Shown: one piece after another, positions 33,687 through 43,637 of the stretch | Layout: each line of letters begins with the position of its first letter | How positions within the stretch are numbered: position 1 is the stretch's first letter | Translations under genes and position numbers: made by a program | The notes under the pieces: model-generated | Told to the model about the DNA's origin: nothing | The model's database searches: none | The model's input: the letters and a program-made list of their open reading frames with translations, nothing else | Source of the DNA: Candidatus Dichloromethanomonas elyunquensis | GTDB taxonomy: Bacteria; Bacillota; Desulfitobacteriia; Desulfitobacteriales; Syntrophobotulaceae | Assembly: GCA_001515265.1 (NCBI GenBank) | Contig: LNDB01000003.1 | Location: 62,001-126,000, forward strand | Length of the DNA stretch: 64,000 nt | Direction: 5' to 3'

Positions 33687-34493
33687 TTAGACAACCCCTT
33701 TCCTCTTTGTAATAAAACCTGCCATCCTTCCGGTAATCCCCTCTCGGCGATAAGAGTAAAAAAGTTCCCGTTCACAGAATGTGCATAAATTGGCAAGGGA
33801 AACTTTTACAGACGAAATACCTTCACCTAACAACAATTCCAGATTTGCTTTTACCAAATCCAAACGGTATTTACCCTCAGAAGTCGGAATAACTCCTTTA
33901 TGAATATTATCTTTAAACACTTGTGCAACATCTTCGCCAACTTCATAACAACATGAACCTATACAAGGTCCGATTGCCGCATAGGTATCTTCGGCAGAAC
34001 CTCCTGCTGACCGGATCCGGTCCATTACCTGACTGACAATATTTTGCGCTGTTCCCCTCCAACCGGCATGAGCCAACCCTATCATATCTATTTCGGGGTT
34101 ATAGAAAAACAGCGGTGCGCAATCTGCAAAAAAAGCCATTAAACCAATGTCACTCCGAGTCACCATTCCGTCACATCGGGGAAGGGCAGATGCTAAATCC
34201 GTCATCCCCCGCCCTAAATCTTCTTCTGATACAGAAACAACATTAGTTCCATGAACCTGCTCAGATGCTACACACTTTTTGATAGACAGTCCCAACTCTG
34301 CGAGAAATATTTTCCTGTTTTCCAGTACCTTTTCGGAATTATCCGCAACATGGAAAGCCAAATTCAAGGAAGAATAAGCATCACGGCTTACGCCATCGTT
34401 CCTGGTTGAAAAGGCTGTCTCCACTCCCATGAAAGACCACTCGGGAATCGTTAGAAACTGAAGTGTTTTTCCTTTATGCCATTCCCAGTCCAT
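33687..34493 (-). CDS. pgeF: Peptidoglycan editing factor PgeF / YfiH-family laccase-domain protein
   Basis: EQVHGTNVV, ADCAPLFFYNP, GLAHAGWRGT. Confidence 0.9.
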   Translation of the reverse strand: MDWEWHKGKTLQFLTIPEWSFMGVETAFSTRNDGVSRDAYSSLNLAFHVADNSEKVLENRKIFLAELGLSIKKCVASEQVHGTNVVSVSEEDLGRGMTDLASALPRCDGMVTRSDIGLMAFFADCAPLFFYNPEIDMIGLAHAGWRGTAQNIVSQVMDRIRSAGGSAEDTYAAIGPCIGSCCYEVGEDVAQVFKDNIHKGVIPTSEGKYRLDLVKANLELLLGEGISSVKVSLANLCTFCERELFYSYRREGITGRMAGFITKRKGVV

Positions 34494-34579
34494 GATGAAT
34501 TACCTCATAAACCGTTTACAAAAATGTTTATATTTATTCTATCGGAAAAAAAGACAAATATCTTAAGTTTTACCGAAAA

Positions 34580-34834
34580 TTAATAATTGCTGTTGAATAA
34601 TTCTCTTCCGTCCACCAGGATGACATCGACCCCAATTTTGATGACCTTTTCCCACGGCACAAAAATATCGCCGTTTTTACTGCTAAAAAAACCCTTCCCA
34701 CGTGATGAGGTTAAAACAATAATCCCTTTGACGATCCCTTTTTCCAGGTCCAGATCCAAATCAATGATCGGTCCTAAACGGCGCCCGTCCTCTATGTTAA
34801 TGATATCCAATAAACGCATTTCCGAAACTCTCAA
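34580..34834 (-). CDS. YlmC/YmxH family PRC-barrel sporulation protein
   Basis: MRVSEMRLLDIINIEDGRRLGPIIDLDLD. Confidence 0.87.
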   Translation of the reverse strand: MRVSEMRLLDIINIEDGRRLGPIIDLDLDLEKGIVKGIIVLTSSRGKGFFSSKNGDIFVPWEKVIKIGVDVILVDGRELFNSNY

Positions 34835-35041
34835 AGCGGAGCCCCTCCTCTCTCAACCCTGCAAACTTGTGCTGCAATCTCTTTCTGCAAGAGAAAATTT
34901 GCGCAAAATCCTCCGGGGAAAGTCTCACATCTTTTAGTCAGATTTTTTTAAGCCAATATTTTAATGCCATCTTCTAATACTATTCACTTAGCGCTGAAAT
35001 TATGGCACACAGACCGGCTTTGGCATGCTTTGAGCAGTATA

Positions 35042-35815
35042 CTAAACGTGTTTGCGCATATGTTTCAAGGCGGCTTTCTCCAACCGGGAGACTTGTGCTT
35101 GGGATATTCCGATCTCTTCAGCAACCTCCATTTGGGTTTTTCCCTGAAAAAACCGTAGGGAAATAATCTTTTTCTCCCGTTCCCCCAGCTTGCCCATTCC
35201 TTCTTTGATGGCAATCGACTCCAGCCAGATCCGGTCCGATTGCTTGTCATCACCGATTTGGTCCATGACAAAAATAGGATCGCCTCCGTCATGGTAAATG
35301 GGTTCAAAAAGGGATACGGGTTCCTGAATGGCATCAAGGGCAAAGATGACATCTTCCTGCGATATTTCCAGCTTATTGGCGATCTCAGAAATGGTAGGTT
35401 CCCTGGAACATTCCGTAGCCAGTTTGTCCCTGATCTGCAAAGCTTTATAAGCGATATCCCTAAGAGACCTGCTCACCCGGATGGGATTATTGTCTCTAAG
35501 GTATCTCCTGATTTCACCGATAATCATCGGGACTGCATAAGTAGAAAATTTTACGTTTTGACTCAGATCAAAATTATCTATAGCTTTCATTAAACCGATG
35601 CATCCCACTTGAAAAAGGTCGTCAACATGCTCTCCTCGGTTGCTGAAACGCTGGATTACACTGAGAACAAGACGAAGATTTCCGCGAATAAGCTGCTCCC
35701 TGGCAGCTTTATCTCCTTCCTGATATTTCACGAACAGCTCTTTCATTTTAGAACTGCTTAAAACAGGCAGCTTGGAAGTATTTACGCCGCAAATCTCTAC
35801 TTTGTTCAATACCAT
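35042..35815 (-). CDS. sigG: RNA polymerase sporulation sigma factor SigG
   Basis: MVLNKVEICGVNTSKLPVLSS...DDLFQVGCIGLMKAIDNFDL; start set at the GGAGGG-preceded ATG. Confidence 0.95.
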   Translation of the reverse strand: MVLNKVEICGVNTSKLPVLSSSKMKELFVKYQEGDKAAREQLIRGNLRLVLSVIQRFSNRGEHVDDLFQVGCIGLMKAIDNFDLSQNVKFSTYAVPMIIGEIRRYLRDNNPIRVSRSLRDIAYKALQIRDKLATECSREPTISEIANKLEISQEDVIFALDAIQEPVSLFEPIYHDGGDPIFVMDQIGDDKQSDRIWLESIAIKEGMGKLGEREKKIISLRFFQGKTQMEVAEEIGISQAQVSRLEKAALKHMRKHV

Positions 35816-35883
35816 TGCCTGAATACCCTCCATGTGGACTTCTTTGGAGAGTATTCCCTGTCTCAAGTGAAGTTATTCTAACA

Positions 35884-36612
35884 TTATTCCAGACGAACGA
35901 ATTCTTTTCTCAAACGCCGGATGATCCGCTTCTCCAGCCGAGAAATATAGGACTGGGAGATTCCCAGGCGATCCGCAACTTCTTTCTGGGTTTTTTCTTC
36001 TATTCCGCCCATGCCAAACCGCAGTTCCATGATGAGTTTTTCCCTCTCCGTTAAACTGGCCATTGCCTGAAATAAGAGGCGTCTGTCAACTTCTTCTTCG
36101 ATAGGCCTGGAAATGATATCGTTATCTGTCCCTAAAACATCCGAAAGCAAAAGCTCATTCCCGTCCCAGTCAATATTTAACGGCTCATCAAAAGAAACTT
36201 CCGAACGGATTTTATTATTTCTTCTTAGGTACATAAGAATTTCATTCTCGATACATCGTGAAGCATAGGTGGCCAGTTTGATCTTTTTAGAAGGATCAAA
36301 GGTGTTGACGGCTTTGATCAGCCCAATTGTACCGATGGAAACCAGATCTTCGATTCCAATTCCCGTGTTTTCGAACTTTCTGGAGATATATACGACCAGC
36401 CTGAGATTTCTTTCGATTAAGGTGTCTTTTACCGAAGTATCACCGTACTCAAGCCGGGTGATCAGCTCTTCCTCTTCATCAAGGCTTAACGGCGGAGGCA
36501 AGGCCTCGCTGCTCCCTACATAAAATACTTTCCTGACTTTTTGCCATTTCTGGATAAAATATATCCATAAATTTTTGATCATTGTGATAAAATTATCCAT
36601 CTGACTCATCAA
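35884..36612 (-). CDS. sigE: RNA polymerase sporulation sigma factor SigE
   Basis: [31 protein letters not shown]; downstream of spoIIGA. Confidence 0.95.
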   Translation of the reverse strand: MMSQMDNFITMIKNLWIYFIQKWQKVRKVFYVGSSEALPPPLSLDEEEELITRLEYGDTSVKDTLIERNLRLVVYISRKFENTGIGIEDLVSIGTIGLIKAVNTFDPSKKIKLATYASRCIENEILMYLRRNNKIRSEVSFDEPLNIDWDGNELLLSDVLGTDNDIISRPIEEEVDRRLLFQAMASLTEREKLIMELRFGMGGIEEKTQKEVADRLGISQSYISRLEKRIIRRLRKEFVRLE

Positions 36613-37511
36613 GCAATTTCCTCCTTACCGGCTGGCTTTTGAATATGATCGGGATGAAGCAGCGCTTGAAACTTACCTTCGGAACTCAGAACCTGAGGTA
36701 CTAGGGCGACAGTAACCGGCAGCTCCCTTTCGTTTTTCCCCTGTTTGATTTTTGCCTTCCCCAAACGAATTGCGGGAAGCCAAGTCTGTCCGTTGATGCC
36801 TTTGGCAGCGATAAAGACCAAACGATGCAGGCCGTATTCTGTGTCATTCCATAGATAGGACCAGGGATTGGGGCTTTCCCGCCAAGGCATGTGCAGAAAT
36901 TCCTGAATTTTTTCCGGTATAGCATGGAGTACGGCCTTTTCCTCGACAATCATGACCGGTGTTCCTGTTAAAGGATCCCTTAATTCGTTTCCAGTGTCGA
37001 GCAACGCCTTGATCAGAAGGCTTTTCCCATTGTCAAAACTCAGTTCCGCATCATAGAGAATGTTATCGAGCATCAGGTTATTCTTTTGCAGTTTTTCCCA
37101 AAGCCGGTATCCCCCCCAGAGCAGCGAAGCCGTCAATGGCAGCATCCAAAGCTGCTGCAGGGAAATAAAGACCCCGTCTCCCCCTGTCAGGCCAAACCAT
37201 CCGGAGAGAGCAATAAATATTCCGCCGCAGACTGCCGAGAGCAAGCTGAAAAAAAGCAATCCTTTCGCTAATTCGCCTAACCTCTCCGTTTTGAGTCCGA
37301 TCCCCACCATCGTTACGGGAATCAGGACCCTGGAGACTGCAGCAAGCCCTGAGAACTCAAACAACACAAAGAAAACCGGCAGCTCTCCCAGAAGAACTGC
37401 GACCAAAAGATTGAACCAGCGCATTTGTTTACGAAGCAGATGGGCTGTAAAGAAGATCAGGAAGGCATCCATTGCCCCGTTGACGATGAGGATGAGATCG
37501 AGGTAAACCAT
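36609..37511 (-). CDS. spoIIGA: Sigma-E processing peptidase SpoIIGA
   Basis: [45 protein letters not shown] (Asp protease motif); overlaps sigE. Confidence 0.92.
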   Translation of the reverse strand: MVYLDLILIVNGAMDAFLIFFTAHLLRKQMRWFNLLVAVLLGELPVFFVLFEFSGLAAVSRVLIPVTMVGIGLKTERLGELAKGLLFFSLLSAVCGGIFIALSGWFGLTGGDGVFISLQQLWMLPLTASLLWGGYRLWEKLQKNNLMLDNILYDAELSFDNGKSLLIKALLDTGNELRDPLTGTPVMIVEEKAVLHAIPEKIQEFLHMPWRESPNPWSYLWNDTEYGLHRLVFIAAKGINGQTWLPAIRLGKAKIKQGKNERELPVTVALVPQVLSSEGKFQALLHPDHIQKPAGKEEIA

Positions 37512-37552
37512 ACCGGAAATCCTTTCAGCTCTTCTCAATTTCTCATTAACAA

Positions 37553-37587
37553 ATTATACCCTGCCCTTCCAATGAATCCTGTCGCAA
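37553..37587 (-). promoter_or_regulatory. Putative Spo0A-dependent spoIIG promoter
   Basis: - strand TTGCGA(CA)-N23-TATAAT with a 0A-box-like element at the -35. Confidence 0.5.
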
Positions 37588-37671
37588 TAGGTTGGCTCAA
37601 AACCCGATATTTTTGGCTAACGAAGGCCGGTTTCTGGAGAATCCTTGTCTATCGTGGCAAAAATAAAAGGA

Positions 37672-37715
37672 GGGTCTATTGCAAGGCTAAAAACTAGCCT
37701 TTTTGCAACTGACCC
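37672..37715. repeat. 44-bp hairpin element (element C) / possible ftsZ terminator
   Basis: GGGTCTATTGCAAGGCTA-AAAAC-TAGCCTTTTTGCAACTGACCC; termini similar to elements A and B. Confidence 0.6.
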
Positions 37716-37818
37716 TTCTACACTTTTTTAATCAGTTTAACCAACTTATAACTTGACTTGTATCAGAGCTCTCCAACACTTCTTAATTTTCCTGTTTTAT
37801 ATCCCTCAGCTAAAAATA

Positions 37819-38886
37819 CTATCTTCTGTACTTCAGGAAATTGGGAAGATCAACATTGTCTTTGAAAGGATTATGGTTATCGGTTTTTCCTGCAAATTCC
37901 GTCCCGGATTTCGGCTTCTTCAGAATCGCCGCCCTTTGGTCAAATCCTGTAGCGATAACGGTTACCCGCAAGTCATCTTTCATCGTCTCATCAATGACCG
38001 CCCCGAAAATAATATTGGCTTCCTGATCAGCGGCTTCGCCTACAATCTCTGAAGCTTCGTTTACTTCCATGAGAGTTAGGTTCGGTCCGCCGGTAATATT
38101 CAAAAGGACACCCTTGGCCCCTTCAATGGAGGTTTCCAGGAGCGGGCTGGAAATGGCCTTACGGGCAGCATCAACCGCTCTGTTCTCGCCGGAAGCCTGT
38201 CCAATCCCCATCAATGCTGAACCGGTATCCATCATGATGGTCTTAACATCGGCAAAATCCAAATTAATCAGGCCCGGAATTGTAATCAAATCGGAAATCC
38301 CTTGAACACCTTGGAGCAAGACATCATCAGCGATGCCGAAAGCAGCCTGCACGGTGGTGTGTTTATCTACGACCTGAAGCAAACGGTCATTGGGAATGGT
38401 GATTAAGGTGTCTACCTTGTCTCGAAGTTCCATGATCCCTCTTTCCGCCTGCATAGCCCTTTTTCGGCCTTCAAACGAGAAGGGCCTGGTTACAACGCCG
38501 ACAGTCAGAGCCCCGACTTCCCTGGCGATCTCAGCAACGACCGGGGCAGCCCCTGTCCCTGTTCCGCCGCCCATCCCTGCCGCAACAAACACCATATCGG
38601 CCCCGAGCAAGGATTTGGCAATCTCATCCCGGCTTTCTTCGGCAGCATTATGTCCGATCTCCGGATTGGCCCCGGCTCCAAGTCCTTTGGTCAGTTTAAT
38701 CCCGATCTGTATCTTTTCAGCTGCCCTCGACATCTGCAGTGCCTGGGCATCCGTGTTAATCCCGATAAATTCTACCCCTTTAAGACCGGCGGAAATCATT
38801 CTGTTAACAGCATTATTTCCTCCACCGCCTACTCCAATCACCTTTATCCGCGCAAATTGCATATCATCATGATCGAATTCAAGCAT
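37819..38886 (-). CDS. ftsZ: Cell division protein FtsZ
   Basis: [14 protein letters not shown] tubulin signature. Confidence 0.97.
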   Translation of the reverse strand: MLEFDHDDMQFARIKVIGVGGGGNNAVNRMISAGLKGVEFIGINTDAQALQMSRAAEKIQIGIKLTKGLGAGANPEIGHNAAEESRDEIAKSLLGADMVFVAAGMGGGTGTGAAPVVAEIAREVGALTVGVVTRPFSFEGRKRAMQAERGIMELRDKVDTLITIPNDRLLQVVDKHTTVQAAFGIADDVLLQGVQGISDLITIPGLINLDFADVKTIMMDTGSALMGIGQASGENRAVDAARKAISSPLLETSIEGAKGVLLNITGGPNLTLMEVNEASEIVGEAADQEANIIFGAVIDETMKDDLRVTVIATGFDQRAAILKKPKSGTEFAGKTDNHNPFKDNVDLPNFLKYRR

Positions 38887-38969
38887 TTTTCTTACTCCTA
38901 CCTCCTTTAATTAGATCGTCTATCCACAAAATAACCTTGTATATTTCTAAAATCCTAATATCCTACTAC

Positions 38970-39011
38970 GTAAATTCTAGATAATATCTAGTAAATTCTA
39001 GATAATACCTA
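38970..39011. repeat. Two tandem 21-bp repeats upstream of ftsZ
   Basis: GTAAATTCTAGATAATATCTA / GTAAATTCTAGATAATACCTA, one mismatch; CTAGATA-A-TATCTAG palindrome spans the junction of copy 1. Confidence 0.9.
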
Positions 39012-39051
39012 ATTACTCCTTTTTTTAAACCGGAAAATATTTTATTCCGGG

Positions 39052-39393
39052 TTAGCCTTTATGCAGCTTATTAATAATGTGCCTGCGGATAATACTGATA
39101 TTTTGAAACAAGCGGGTGCCAAAGGCAACGACTGCAGCCAAATACAGGTCTACGCCGATCCGGTCTCCGATAAAAGCTAAAAGACTCGCCATAATAATAT
39201 TTACAAAGAAACCGCTGAGAAAAACGGTATTATCAAAATGATCTTCCTGGTAGGCCCGTATACCACCCATAATAGAGTCAAATGCCACAAGAATTGCCAC
39301 TGAAAAATATTTGGCATATTCTACCGGAATGTTAAATGGACTCAAATAACCGATGACAAGTCCGAGTATTAATCCAAAGATAGGCAACCACAT
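39052..39393 (-). CDS. sbp: Small basic protein (Sbp, DUF1290)
   Basis: MWLPIFGLILGLVIGYLSPFNIPVEYAKYFSVAILVAFDSIMGGIRAYQED. Confidence 0.9.
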   Translation of the reverse strand: MWLPIFGLILGLVIGYLSPFNIPVEYAKYFSVAILVAFDSIMGGIRAYQEDHFDNTVFLSGFFVNIIMASLLAFIGDRIGVDLYLAAVVAFGTRLFQNISIIRRHIINKLHKG

Positions 39394-39407
39394 AATAGAT
39401 TCCTCCG

Positions 39408-40133
39408 CTATCGTCCTAATACAGGCTTTCCTGCTGTAAGATCAATATATTTAATTGCTTTTTCCATTGATTTGTATTCCGAACTGCCAAGCAATTCATT
39501 CAAGAGCTTAAGCTTGTCGGCGAATTGATTCTCTTGGCCCAACTTTACTTGGGTACCTGTTGTCAGATAGAGAAAAACCTGCCTGTCTGAGGCCATATTG
39601 ATTTCCCCAACCCGCGATAATAGACCTTCCGGGGCTTGTCTTATTAATAAAAGACCTTTATCCAGCAGCGGATCGTTCAGTCTCTGTCCGGGACCAATCG
39701 TTTCAGGCACTTGAATCCCTGTCAGAACCGGTTGGTCATTTTGCGGCCAGGTTTGATAGAACCTGAGGATGACCCCCTGGGAATCTACCTCCACCATTCC
39801 GTCATTATTAAAGATCAGCGCAGCCGGAACCCGTTCCTGGATTATTAACAGCAGTGTTCCGGGCAACGATTTTTTCACTTCAACTTTCGCAATCAAAGGA
39901 TGAAGTTTAATTTTCTGAGCAATCGCCTCCGTATCTGTCAGGAAGAGATTCTCTCCTTTCACGGTGCCCATCAATTTTAACACTTCATCCTTGGAAACGT
40001 TTTTTAAGCCTGTTGTCTGAATATCTTTTACGGAAAAAAAGTCCGACTTGGAGAACATGAATAGGCCTATTGCCAAGAGGCAGATCATCGCTGCAATGTA
40101 AATAAGGGCGGTATTGGGCTTTTTTTGCGGCAA
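39408..40133 (-). CDS. ftsQ: Cell division protein FtsQ/DivIB
   Basis: POTRA-like FFSVKDIQTTGLKNVSKDEVLKL after a single TM; dcw context. Confidence 0.85.
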   Translation of the reverse strand: MPQKKPNTALIYIAAMICLLAIGLFMFSKSDFFSVKDIQTTGLKNVSKDEVLKLMGTVKGENLFLTDTEAIAQKIKLHPLIAKVEVKKSLPGTLLLIIQERVPAALIFNNDGMVEVDSQGVILRFYQTWPQNDQPVLTGIQVPETIGPGQRLNDPLLDKGLLLIRQAPEGLLSRVGEINMASDRQVFLYLTTGTQVKLGQENQFADKLKLLNELLGSSEYKSMEKAIKYIDLTAGKPVLGR

Positions 40134-40204
40134 CAGTACTCTCTCCTACCCTTGTCATTTTGTTTATTTTACAATAGGTGCCCAAGATGGTGCAAATATT
40201 ATTT

Positions 40205-41491
40205 TTAAGGCTGCTTTACTACCCTCTGCAATTTGGCTCCCAAAGCACGGTATTTTTCTTCCAGGTTTTCGTATCCGCGGTCGATATGATCTACTTTTTC
40301 CAAAACAGTTCCTTCCTCGGCGGCTAAAGCAGAGAGAAACAAGGCGGCCCCGGCGCGCAAATCCGTTGCTTCGACAAAAGCACCTTCTAACTTTGGTACA
40401 CCGCAAATCACTGCAGCACGTCCCTCTATGGTGATTTTGGCTCCCATTCGTGTAAGCTCGGCTACATGCTGAAAGCGGTTTTCAAAGATGGTTTCGGTAA
40501 TAATACTCGTGCCTTCCGCTATTGCCAGTAAGGCCATGAATTGCGGCTGCATATCTGTGGGAAAGCCCGGATAGGCCAGTGTTTTGATGTCCAGCGCTTT
40601 GAATCTCCCCTTGTGTTTTACCCGTACACTGTCACTGTTGGGAATCACTTCCGCCCCCCCTTGACGCAGCTTGGCAATGACGGGACTGATATGTTCCGGA
40701 ATGACATTCTCAACCGTAATATCTCCTCCGGTCATGACTGCTGCGATCAGATGCGTCCCCGCTTCGATTCTGTCGGGAATTACGGAATGTTCCGTGCCGC
40801 GAAGTTCTTTTACCCCTTCAATCTTGATGACGTGAGTACCGGCTCCTCTGACTTTGGCGCCCATTTTATTCAGAAGATTTTGCAGGTCCACGATTTCCGG
40901 TTCCCGGGCGGCGTTGCGGACGGTTGTAGTTCCTTGGGCTAATACGGCGGCCATCATAATGTTTTCCGTAGCGCCGACACTGGGTATGTCCAGATAGACT
41001 TCATTGCCTCTCAATTTTTCGGCAATGGCCTCGATATATCCGTGTTTCTCATGAATGGTTACACCCAATTCCTTTAAACCCTTAATATGTTGATCCATGG
41101 GCCGCGTTCCGATCGCGCAACCCCCAGGCCTGGATATTTTCACCCTGCCGTTCCTTGCAATCATAGGTCCGAGAATCAGGTTGGATGCCCGCATTTTTCT
41201 CATTAATTCTTCATCTATCGTAGATTCATGCAAAGTCGTGCTATCTATGATTAAATTGTTATCTTCGAATTCTGTCTGACACCCGAGTTTTCTTAATACT
41301 TCGGTCATATACACAATATCTGTAAGCAGGGGAACTCCTTGCAGCACAATTTTTCCTTCAGCCAAGATGGCCGCCGCAATGAGAGGAAGGGCGGCATTTT
41401 TGGCACCGCTGGTTCTCACCCGGCCTTCAAGTCTTTGTTTTCCTGTTATGACATAACGATCCATCGTCATGTCTCCTCCTCCTTTTGGCAT
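40205..41491 (-). CDS. murA: UDP-N-acetylglucosamine 1-carboxyvinyltransferase
   Basis: [31 protein letters not shown]. Confidence 0.96.
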   Translation of the reverse strand: MPKGGGDMTMDRYVITGKQRLEGRVRTSGAKNAALPLIAAAILAEGKIVLQGVPLLTDIVYMTEVLRKLGCQTEFEDNNLIIDSTTLHESTIDEELMRKMRASNLILGPMIARNGRVKISRPGGCAIGTRPMDQHIKGLKELGVTIHEKHGYIEAIAEKLRGNEVYLDIPSVGATENIMMAAVLAQGTTTVRNAAREPEIVDLQNLLNKMGAKVRGAGTHVIKIEGVKELRGTEHSVIPDRIEAGTHLIAAVMTGGDITVENVIPEHISPVIAKLRQGGAEVIPNSDSVRVKHKGRFKALDIKTLAYPGFPTDMQPQFMALLAIAEGTSIITETIFENRFQHVAELTRMGAKITIEGRAAVICGVPKLEGAFVEATDLRAGAALFLSALAAEEGTVLEKVDHIDRGYENLEEKYRALGAKLQRVVKQP

Positions 41492-42375
41492 CAGCCAGTA
41501 ATCATCCGTATCTCGGTTTCGAGTTTAACTCCATATTTCATCAGGATATCCGCTTGTATATCTTGGATAAGCTGTAGGATATTCTCCGATTTCGCATTTC
41601 CTCTATTAACAATAAAGTTGGCATGTTTTTCAGACACTTGGGCATCCCCAACACATTTTCCTTTCCATCCTGCCTGTTCGATAAGCCGTCCGGCTGAGTC
41701 CCCCTGCGGATTACGAAATACGCTTCCGGCATTGGGGTACTCCAAAGGTTGAGTCTCCTTTCGTTTTGCCATGAATTCTTTCATTTTCGCCTTAATGGCA
41801 GTACCGTCTTCTGCTGCTGTAAGCCGCAGCGAACTTTCTAATATAATCCAATTGTTCTCCTGGAGGGAGCTTTTCCTGTACCTGAAACTGATTTCTTTTC
41901 GGTCAAGCGTCTTGATTTCTCCTTCTGACGTAAGTACTTTGACATTCCGGACCAGTTCCCCGATCTCTTTGCCGTAGGCTCCAGCATTAATTGCGATGGC
42001 CGCTCCAACTGTTCCAGGTATACCGCAGGCAAATTCCAGACCGCTGCAGTTTCTTTCCGCCGCTTCCCTGGCAAGCCGCATCAGCGAATACCCCGCTTCT
42101 GTCCATACCTGTTCATTTTCCCAGCGAGCCCCGTTTAATTGGGTAGTCACGATGACCGTACCGGGAAAACCTTTGTCCGGAAGAAGGACGTTAGAGCCAT
42201 GACCCAAAAAGAGCAAAGGTTTATGCTGAATTTTGCTCCAGATCACCATTTCCGTCAATTCATTCATATTTTGAGGCCAAAAAACCATCTCTGCCCTTCC
42301 GCCGGTCTTCCAGGTGTTCAGTGTTTTTAAAGGGTAATCTTTTTCTAACTTACCTTTAACTTTTGGTAAATCCAT
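41491..42375 (-). CDS. murB: UDP-N-acetylenolpyruvoylglucosamine reductase
   Basis: NTWKTGGRAE, GSNVLLPDKGFPGTVI, YPNAGSVFRNP; start at MDLPKVKGKLEKDY. Confidence 0.95.
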   Translation of the reverse strand: MDLPKVKGKLEKDYPLKTLNTWKTGGRAEMVFWPQNMNELTEMVIWSKIQHKPLLFLGHGSNVLLPDKGFPGTVIVTTQLNGARWENEQVWTEAGYSLMRLAREAAERNCSGLEFACGIPGTVGAAIAINAGAYGKEIGELVRNVKVLTSEGEIKTLDRKEISFRYRKSSLQENNWIILESSLRLTAAEDGTAIKAKMKEFMAKRKETQPLEYPNAGSVFRNPQGDSAGRLIEQAGWKGKCVGDAQVSEKHANFIVNRGNAKSENILQLIQDIQADILMKYGVKLETEIRMITG

Positions 42376-42524
42376 TATGTTCACTCCAGGTATTTTTTCG
42401 TCCCACATTAACGGATGAGGTATGTATTAAACCCTCTGCCCCCTTTCCCTTACTGCATATGTTATGCACCAGAGGAAAACAGTGTGATACGGTGAAGCTT
42501 GTCCGAATTACTGTCTGAAAAAGG

Positions 42525-43634
42525 CTACCTCCAGGCGGTTTGAAGGCATAAGCTGATAATTCTATCTAAAGCGCCGGGTTCAAATACTGTTTTCGCCCTG
42601 GCACTCATTTCTTCAAGTTTAAATGTATTGAAGATAATTCTTTCGATATTCTCCCATAGAATCAGCCTGTCGAGTTCTTTGTCCAAGATCATGAAGGCTG
42701 CTCCCTGATCTGCGAAAGCCTTGGCATTGTATTCCTGATGATTTTCCGCAGCGTACGGATAGGGAATCAGAATGCTGGCTTTGCCGGCAGCGGAAAGTTC
42801 GGCTAAGGTGGTTGCTCCTGCCCTGCAAATGCAAAGGTCTGTACAGGCAAGCGCCTGCGGTATATTATGGATATACTCTAAAACTCTCCAGTTTTCTTTT
42901 TCCCGGTGAATTCCCTTCTTTTTCATTTCGTCAAGCATATGTTGATAGGTCGCTGATCCCGTGGCCCAAATCATTTGAATATCAGGATGGTCATTTAATT
43001 TTTGAAGAACATCGAGCCAAGCGGTATTGATACTCAATGCCCCTCGGCTTCCGCCTGTCACCAATATGGTTCTTTGATAGGGGCTCAGCCCGAATTCGGC
43101 TGCCGCTTCCTTCCTGTTGATCTTTCCGACCTCTTCCCGGACAGGCAGTCCCACAACTGTGGTCTTATCTTTTACAGGGAAATACGCTTCACTCTCCGGG
43201 AAGGTCAGCATTACACCCTTAACAACCCGCGATAAAAGCTTATTTGTTATTCCGGGAAGGGCATTCTGTTCATGGAGCAGCGTGGGTATCCCGAAAAAGG
43301 CCGCGGTCACAACTACCGGACCGGATACGTACCCTCCGGTTCCAATGACAAGGTCAGGCCTGAACTCTTTTAATACCTGCTTGGCCTCCCAAAGTGCTTT
43401 CATATTTGACCCTGCTGTCTTGATCGTATTGATACTGAACGTACGGGGAAGTCCTTTTCCGGATATCCCTTTGAAGACGAGACCGCTTTCCGGTACCAGC
43501 TTGGCTTCCATTCCTTCCCTCGTGCCTACATAAAGTACTTCCATATCAAGGTGCCTGCTGACTAACCCTTTGGCAATAGCCATAGCCGGGTAAATATGTC
43601 CGCCGGTTCCGCCTCCGGTAATGATGACCCGCAA
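42525..43634 (-). CDS. murG: UDP-GlcNAc:lipid I N-acetylglucosaminyltransferase
   Basis: GGGTGGHIYPAMAIAKG. Confidence 0.96.
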   Translation of the reverse strand: MRVIITGGGTGGHIYPAMAIAKGLVSRHLDMEVLYVGTREGMEAKLVPESGLVFKGISGKGLPRTFSINTIKTAGSNMKALWEAKQVLKEFRPDLVIGTGGYVSGPVVVTAAFFGIPTLLHEQNALPGITNKLLSRVVKGVMLTFPESEAYFPVKDKTTVVGLPVREEVGKINRKEAAAEFGLSPYQRTILVTGGSRGALSINTAWLDVLQKLNDHPDIQMIWATGSATYQHMLDEMKKKGIHREKENWRVLEYIHNIPQALACTDLCICRAGATTLAELSAAGKASILIPYPYAAENHQEYNAKAFADQGAAFMILDKELDRLILWENIERIIFNTFKLEEMSARAKTVFEPGALDRIISLCLQTAWR

Positions 43635-43637
43635 TTG

